Shown here in pieces: positions 59,918 to 64,000 of a DNA stretch of 64,000 nt. The stretch is from Montifringilla adamsi (Eukaryota; Chordata; Aves; Passeriformes; Passeridae). The notes beneath the pieces were generated by a model. The model was not told the origin of the DNA. It did not search any database and was given only the letters and a program-made list of their open reading frames with translations. The stretch covers positions 7,627,916 to 7,691,915 of the forward strand of contig JAGGNK010003335.1 in assembly GCA_017590115.1 (NCBI GenBank), given 5' to 3'. Both the position numbers and the translations under genes were made by a program. Numbering within the stretch: the first letter of the stretch is position 1; the number at the start of each line of letters is the position of its first letter.

Positions 59918-62900
59918 CTGCAAAGGCACGAGAGGGGAATGAAAGCGAGTAACGAGGGGTGATTCACAGCTTGCACAGGTTGGAGGCAATTCCCGTCCAG
60001 ACAGGGACAGGTCCCTGTGGGGTGATGAGAAGGAAGGTTCAAGTCTTAGCTCTACTCATACCCTGTTCATGCTCTGAGACATGAAAATGCTATCCTACAC
60101 TGGGCTGTAAGTGGAACTCTTCTCACAGCTTCTCCCCACAAGACCTCAATGCAAAGTGAGGACAAGGTAAAAGCAACCACAGATGCTCCTGAATTTCTAG
60201 CTTTGCTGCAGGTAGGTCCTGCACACAGATTTATTTTTTTTTTCCCCAAAGGGCTTTATATTATTTATAAGCATTGCCACCAGATTCAAAAACCATAGCA
60301 GCCCAGCAGTCCTCAAAACCCTGGACTTTGTTACTTCCAACAAAACCTTATTGGCTTGTGAGGAGGGTCCCCAAGCAGTCATGTAAGAGAGGGGGTTCCC
60401 AAAAGCTCAAGCAGGCTTTGGTGACAGCAAGGCTCTTGGGAAAGACAGGTCCAACTATTCAGATCAGCAGCTCTCATTTGCACTTACACAAAATGCTGGG
60501 GACATTTGTGGATCATGGCTGCATCTGAATATGAGGTACTGCTTTGTACCTCCAAAACTAAGCATAGAAAAAGGAGACAGAAATGGATGATGAACGTGAC
60601 ATCTACTGGAAAAAAAAACACCTTTGAGGCCAGTGAGAAGGACAGGAAGTAGAAAACAAAATCCATCAGGACATTACAGCCCGTGACATCAGCTACTTCC
60701 TTTCTTATGTTCAACAGCAACTGCAGACGTGTCTTATTCCAGCTTTTCCACAGCTCTGGCTGCCTCACACATGTCCTTCCAACCAGGCATCTGTGCTCAC
60801 CATCTGAGCACACATTTCCGGAAAGTAATTGCCAACTCAAAAAAATAAGCAGCTGTTAAACAAAACAAATAGGTTAACAGCATTCACCTCCCTGAATCCC
60901 GATGGCAGCAAAGAGATAAAGATGCTCCCTGCCTGTTCCTGCCACCACAGTCCCATTTCACACCAGGGCAGGACACTCACAGCCTGCTCCAGGTCTTTCT
61001 AAGCAACTGCTGTGTTCCACTCCAGCCCAGCTGTAGAGTGGCTCACTGCTGCCAAGCAGCCACCCTAACAGGCAACAATAAAAAGAGAAGTCAATTAACC
61101 CAGGAGTCTGTTTTGGCCCAAGCCTCTTGATGCCAGGAGCAGATTAGTTTGTGGCTTTGATTAAGTCAAGATAGCAATGCTCTAGGATTTTGAAACGTGG
61201 CTGTGAACCACTTTCTTTCTTGCTGAACCATTTCTGAACACCTGAGCTACATAAGGGCTTTGGGTAGCCAAGTCAGACTCCATGCAAGCCATCTCTGGCT
61301 ACAGACCAGCCAGAGCCTCCTCTGTGCACCCCCATCATCCAGGACACATCCCTGCCAGTCCAGGTGGGCTGCTCACCTCTGGTGTCTGGGATGTGGCCTC
61401 CAGACCAAAAGGAACTCACCACCATCCCCACATGCACCAGCCCCTGCACAAACCAGTGCTGCTGTCATGGCCTGTGCTGCCTTGAGAAGCAGTGCAGAAG
61501 GAGCCTTACAGCACTTCAGCCTTCAGGAAAGGGGCATTATCATACAGCACTTCTCAGAAATAGGATATAAAAAGCCTATCAAGAGATGATAGAGGGATTT
61601 TCTCTTTCTTACTTCCCAGCTGAATGTCTCAACACTCATCTTGTTTTTACCAGGCAAGGCAAAAAGCAAGCAAAGGATTTCCGTGAGAACAAAGTCTGTT
61701 TCCTTTAGAAATAACAAGAGGAAATGCCCTGCCTAAACATGCAGGAGGACCAAACTGCAACCCCATTAATATCCAGGCAAGTTACTCACATGGCTCTGGA
61801 TTTGGCTCTTAATATTTGAATTCAACAGCCATGAATGATTTTGTGAGAGCTGGTTTCTCTACCAGATCTGCCTCCAAATCAAAACACACTCATTTTTTTT
61901 GAAACTATGTCAAAATTATCAGCTATTACTACTAAGACTGACTACTTTGCTTAATTTATGTCCAGAGCTTCATCTACGAGGTGTGTGTCTGGATATATAT
62001 ATATATACACACATATAGCATCTAGTTCACCAGCTGTGCTCTGCAGACTCCACACAAATTTCAAGTTTTACACAACATTGCCTGGGCAATTACTTCCATA
62101 GACCTTTGATGTCTCTAAACTAGAAACATCTTTCAGCTAAACGTGCTCTGTATATATAAGGTTCATTCATTAATGCTGGACTGCAGAGGCTGGGGTTAAT
62201 TCCCTACTGCGACAGAGCCTTACAGGTAGCCTTGGCCAAAAGTTAACTTACATCATTCCTGCTCTGCAAAACTAGCAAAGGAGCACTTCCCCTAGGCAGG
62301 GGATGTATTAAAGCTTATAAGCAGCTTTGACAATCTGATGAAATTGGAAGCCAAATAAAAGTACTGGCTGTAAGCCTCAGCTGCACACCCAGGGCCACAG
62401 CTGGGACTGCACATCTGCCCAAACAGGGAGACAGCTCGCAGGCACCTGCCCAGGGGAACCCGTGACCAGAGAAACAAATGGATTTTGCGCTTGCATGGCA
62501 GGTAAAATACTCAGTTTTAAACAAGCTGCTCTGAACAGCACAAACAGTGGAGATAAAACGACATTAGCATAATGTGGCTTTTGAGTGCAAGGGGACAATC
62601 AGGCTTTATTACACCCCAGCTGCTCCCAGGCAGCACATGGGCGGAACAACAGTACTTCCACTTAAATGCTCCACCTGAGGTGAAATAGCCCAGACAGAGG
62701 AAGGTGTGACAGCACCAGGGAGTCAAAAAACCTTGTCAGGAGCAGGAGATGGACAAAGAATGTAGAGATTAGAGAGAAAACAGGGGAACAACTGGCAACT
62801 TCCCTCCTAAGCTACCTTCTCCAACTTCAGACACACCATCCCTTGGTTAAACAGTGAAATAAAAAAAGTGAAGATATGCATCAGGCATAACACAGTGCTC

Positions 62901-64000
62901 TGGTGTCACACCCATAAGTTTCTCCTCAGCCTAAGAACGAGCCAATTTAAAAGACCTCCTATGGGTTTAAGGAAGGGCCCCCAGCCCAGAGGAGTCACCC
63001 TTGCAATGGACCAGGGACCCCTGGACCACAGGGAGATGCACAGCAAGGAGCTTTGGCTCCAAGGAGGAACACAGCCTCAATTTATTGCTGTGCCTCACCC
63101 TGGGCTTGCACTTAATAAAGCTGCAGCTTTTGAACTGAACAGGGGGAAGAGAGATGGACTGACCCATTCATAAACCCTTTATCATCAAAACTGCACTTGC
63201 CAGAGAACTCTCTTTCCTTGCTGTGAACTCCTAAGTGCGCAGGGAAAGCTGAGGTGCAGAAGCACTTCTGAAACAGAATTATTGCAGCTCCTAGCACATC
63301 TTTTTTCCTCTTTTCTTGAGACATTTTTTATGAAAATTACTATGCCTGCAAAGCTGACAGGTTCAATATCTACTTCCTCCAGAGAGCTGATTTCAGATTT
63401 GTTCTCTGTGTATGAGCCATATCTCAACCTGTGGCAGTACACAAGGACACCTCACACATGTGGTCCATGGCACATCATTCCTAACAACTTAATTGTGAAA
63501 CCAGGTTCATCAGGACTTTTTCCAGGGAATCATTACAACCTGAATCATAATGACTTTCTTAAGTGGGAGGGCACTTCTCAGGCTGCCTGCCACTAATGAG
63601 GTGTCATAGGTAAGGCTGGTTGGGACACACTAAGGAGCGACTGGATTCACTGTCTAGATCCAGAGGTCCAGGTGTTTTCCCAGGACTGCCTAGGACAGGG
63701 AAGGGCCTGCTCCCAAATCTCTTCATTCAGCTCTGCTCAAGGACATCATGCAGAGCTTCTCCATCACTGAGAGACCAGGTTTGATATGAAAGTTGGAAAG
63801 CAGGCAGCAATGTAACCACTTCAGCAGCAAAATCAAGATCTATTTGAAAAATTCAGGTAATTGATATGTTAAAAGCAAGCTACCCCACACATGTAGGGAG
63901 CAGTAGAGCCTGTGCTCTGATAGTGTTTATGATTTCCATTGAGATCAGCCCACGAACCTGAGCATCTGTGAAGTTCCCCAAGACACTCTAGTTTTCCTTC
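59918..64000 (-). other. KLHL3: KLHL3 upstream intron, continues past window
   Basis: At least 4.1 kb upstream of the exon starting VLLPAAS. I looked on the minus strand for the BTB-domain exons (SKLIDYIYT and AACSPYF type motifs) and did not find them, so they should lie beyond 64000. The dinucleotide repeat at 61990-62018 is here; no nested gene recognised. Confidence 0.8.
61990..62018. repeat. (TA)n and (CA)n microsatellite
   Basis: A GGATATATATATATATACAC run followed by ACATATA in the KLHL3 intron upstream of the first visible exon. It is a short dinucleotide repeat. Confidence 0.8.

Noticed and set aside
60484..60840. 118-codon minus-strand frame upstream of the first visible exon, considered as a BTB exon
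   Set aside because: The sequence is hydrophobic with no AACSPYF or DYIYT type motif. Not BTB.
63185..63442. Minus-strand frame with a protein-like stretch (SEISSLEEVDIEPVSF), considered as an upstream KLHL3 exon
   Set aside because: It does not match the BTB domain or N-terminus of KLHL3 and has no supported splice sites giving a phase-0 junction to the exon at 59917. Probably chance.
1..64000. CRISPR arrays, operons, phage or plasmid features, tRNA or rRNA genes
   Set aside because: None found; the sequence is vertebrate nuclear DNA. The spaced tandem arrays present have no unique spacers between direct repeats.

Overview
The window looks like bird nuclear DNA, most likely a songbird. It contains CR1-type LINE 3' ends, a 1.3-kb LTR-like element of a kind I recall from songbird genomes, short GT-AG introns, and a gene whose protein sequence is almost unchanged across vertebrates. 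There are no bacterial, phage or organelle features, no CRISPR array and no recognisable RNA gene.

The one protein-coding gene I can support is KLHL3 on the minus strand. It encodes the kelch-like substrate adaptor of a CUL3 ubiquitin ligase that controls WNK kinases. Eleven coding exons lie between 59917 and 39989. Their joined frame is 466 codons plus a stop, matching residues 122-587 of the 587-residue human protein as I recall it, with no insertion or deletion. The first residue is the one that follows the BTB domain core. Next come the BACK domain (four exons) and six kelch blades (seven exons, the last coding for only eight whole residues). The 5' exons with the start codon and BTB domain are not visible up to 64000, so they should lie past the right edge.

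Layout: 1 to about 35.4 kb is gene-free DNA downstream of KLHL3. It holds CR1 fragments at about 9.86 and 30.0 kb, a pentanucleotide microsatellite at 18.16 kb, the LTR-like element with an internal 40-bp minisatellite at 25.3-26.6 kb, and a few AT-rich blocks that could be conserved regulatory DNA. About 35.4 to 39.99 kb is probably the long KLHL3 3' untranslated region. From 39.99 to 64 kb, KLHL3 exons alternate with introns that carry two CR1 3' ends and a 40-base homopolymer. In human, SPOCK1 lies beyond the 3' end of KLHL3; I recognise no SPOCK1 exon here, but a short exon could have been missed.

Most long open frames outside KLHL3 are explained by skewed composition or by the minisatellite. 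I found no convincing novel gene system. The most useful leads are the LTR element with its expanded minisatellite, a possible retrocopy with a long A tail in a KLHL3 intron, the unusual GAG splice acceptor of the penultimate coding exon, and the candidate regulatory blocks.
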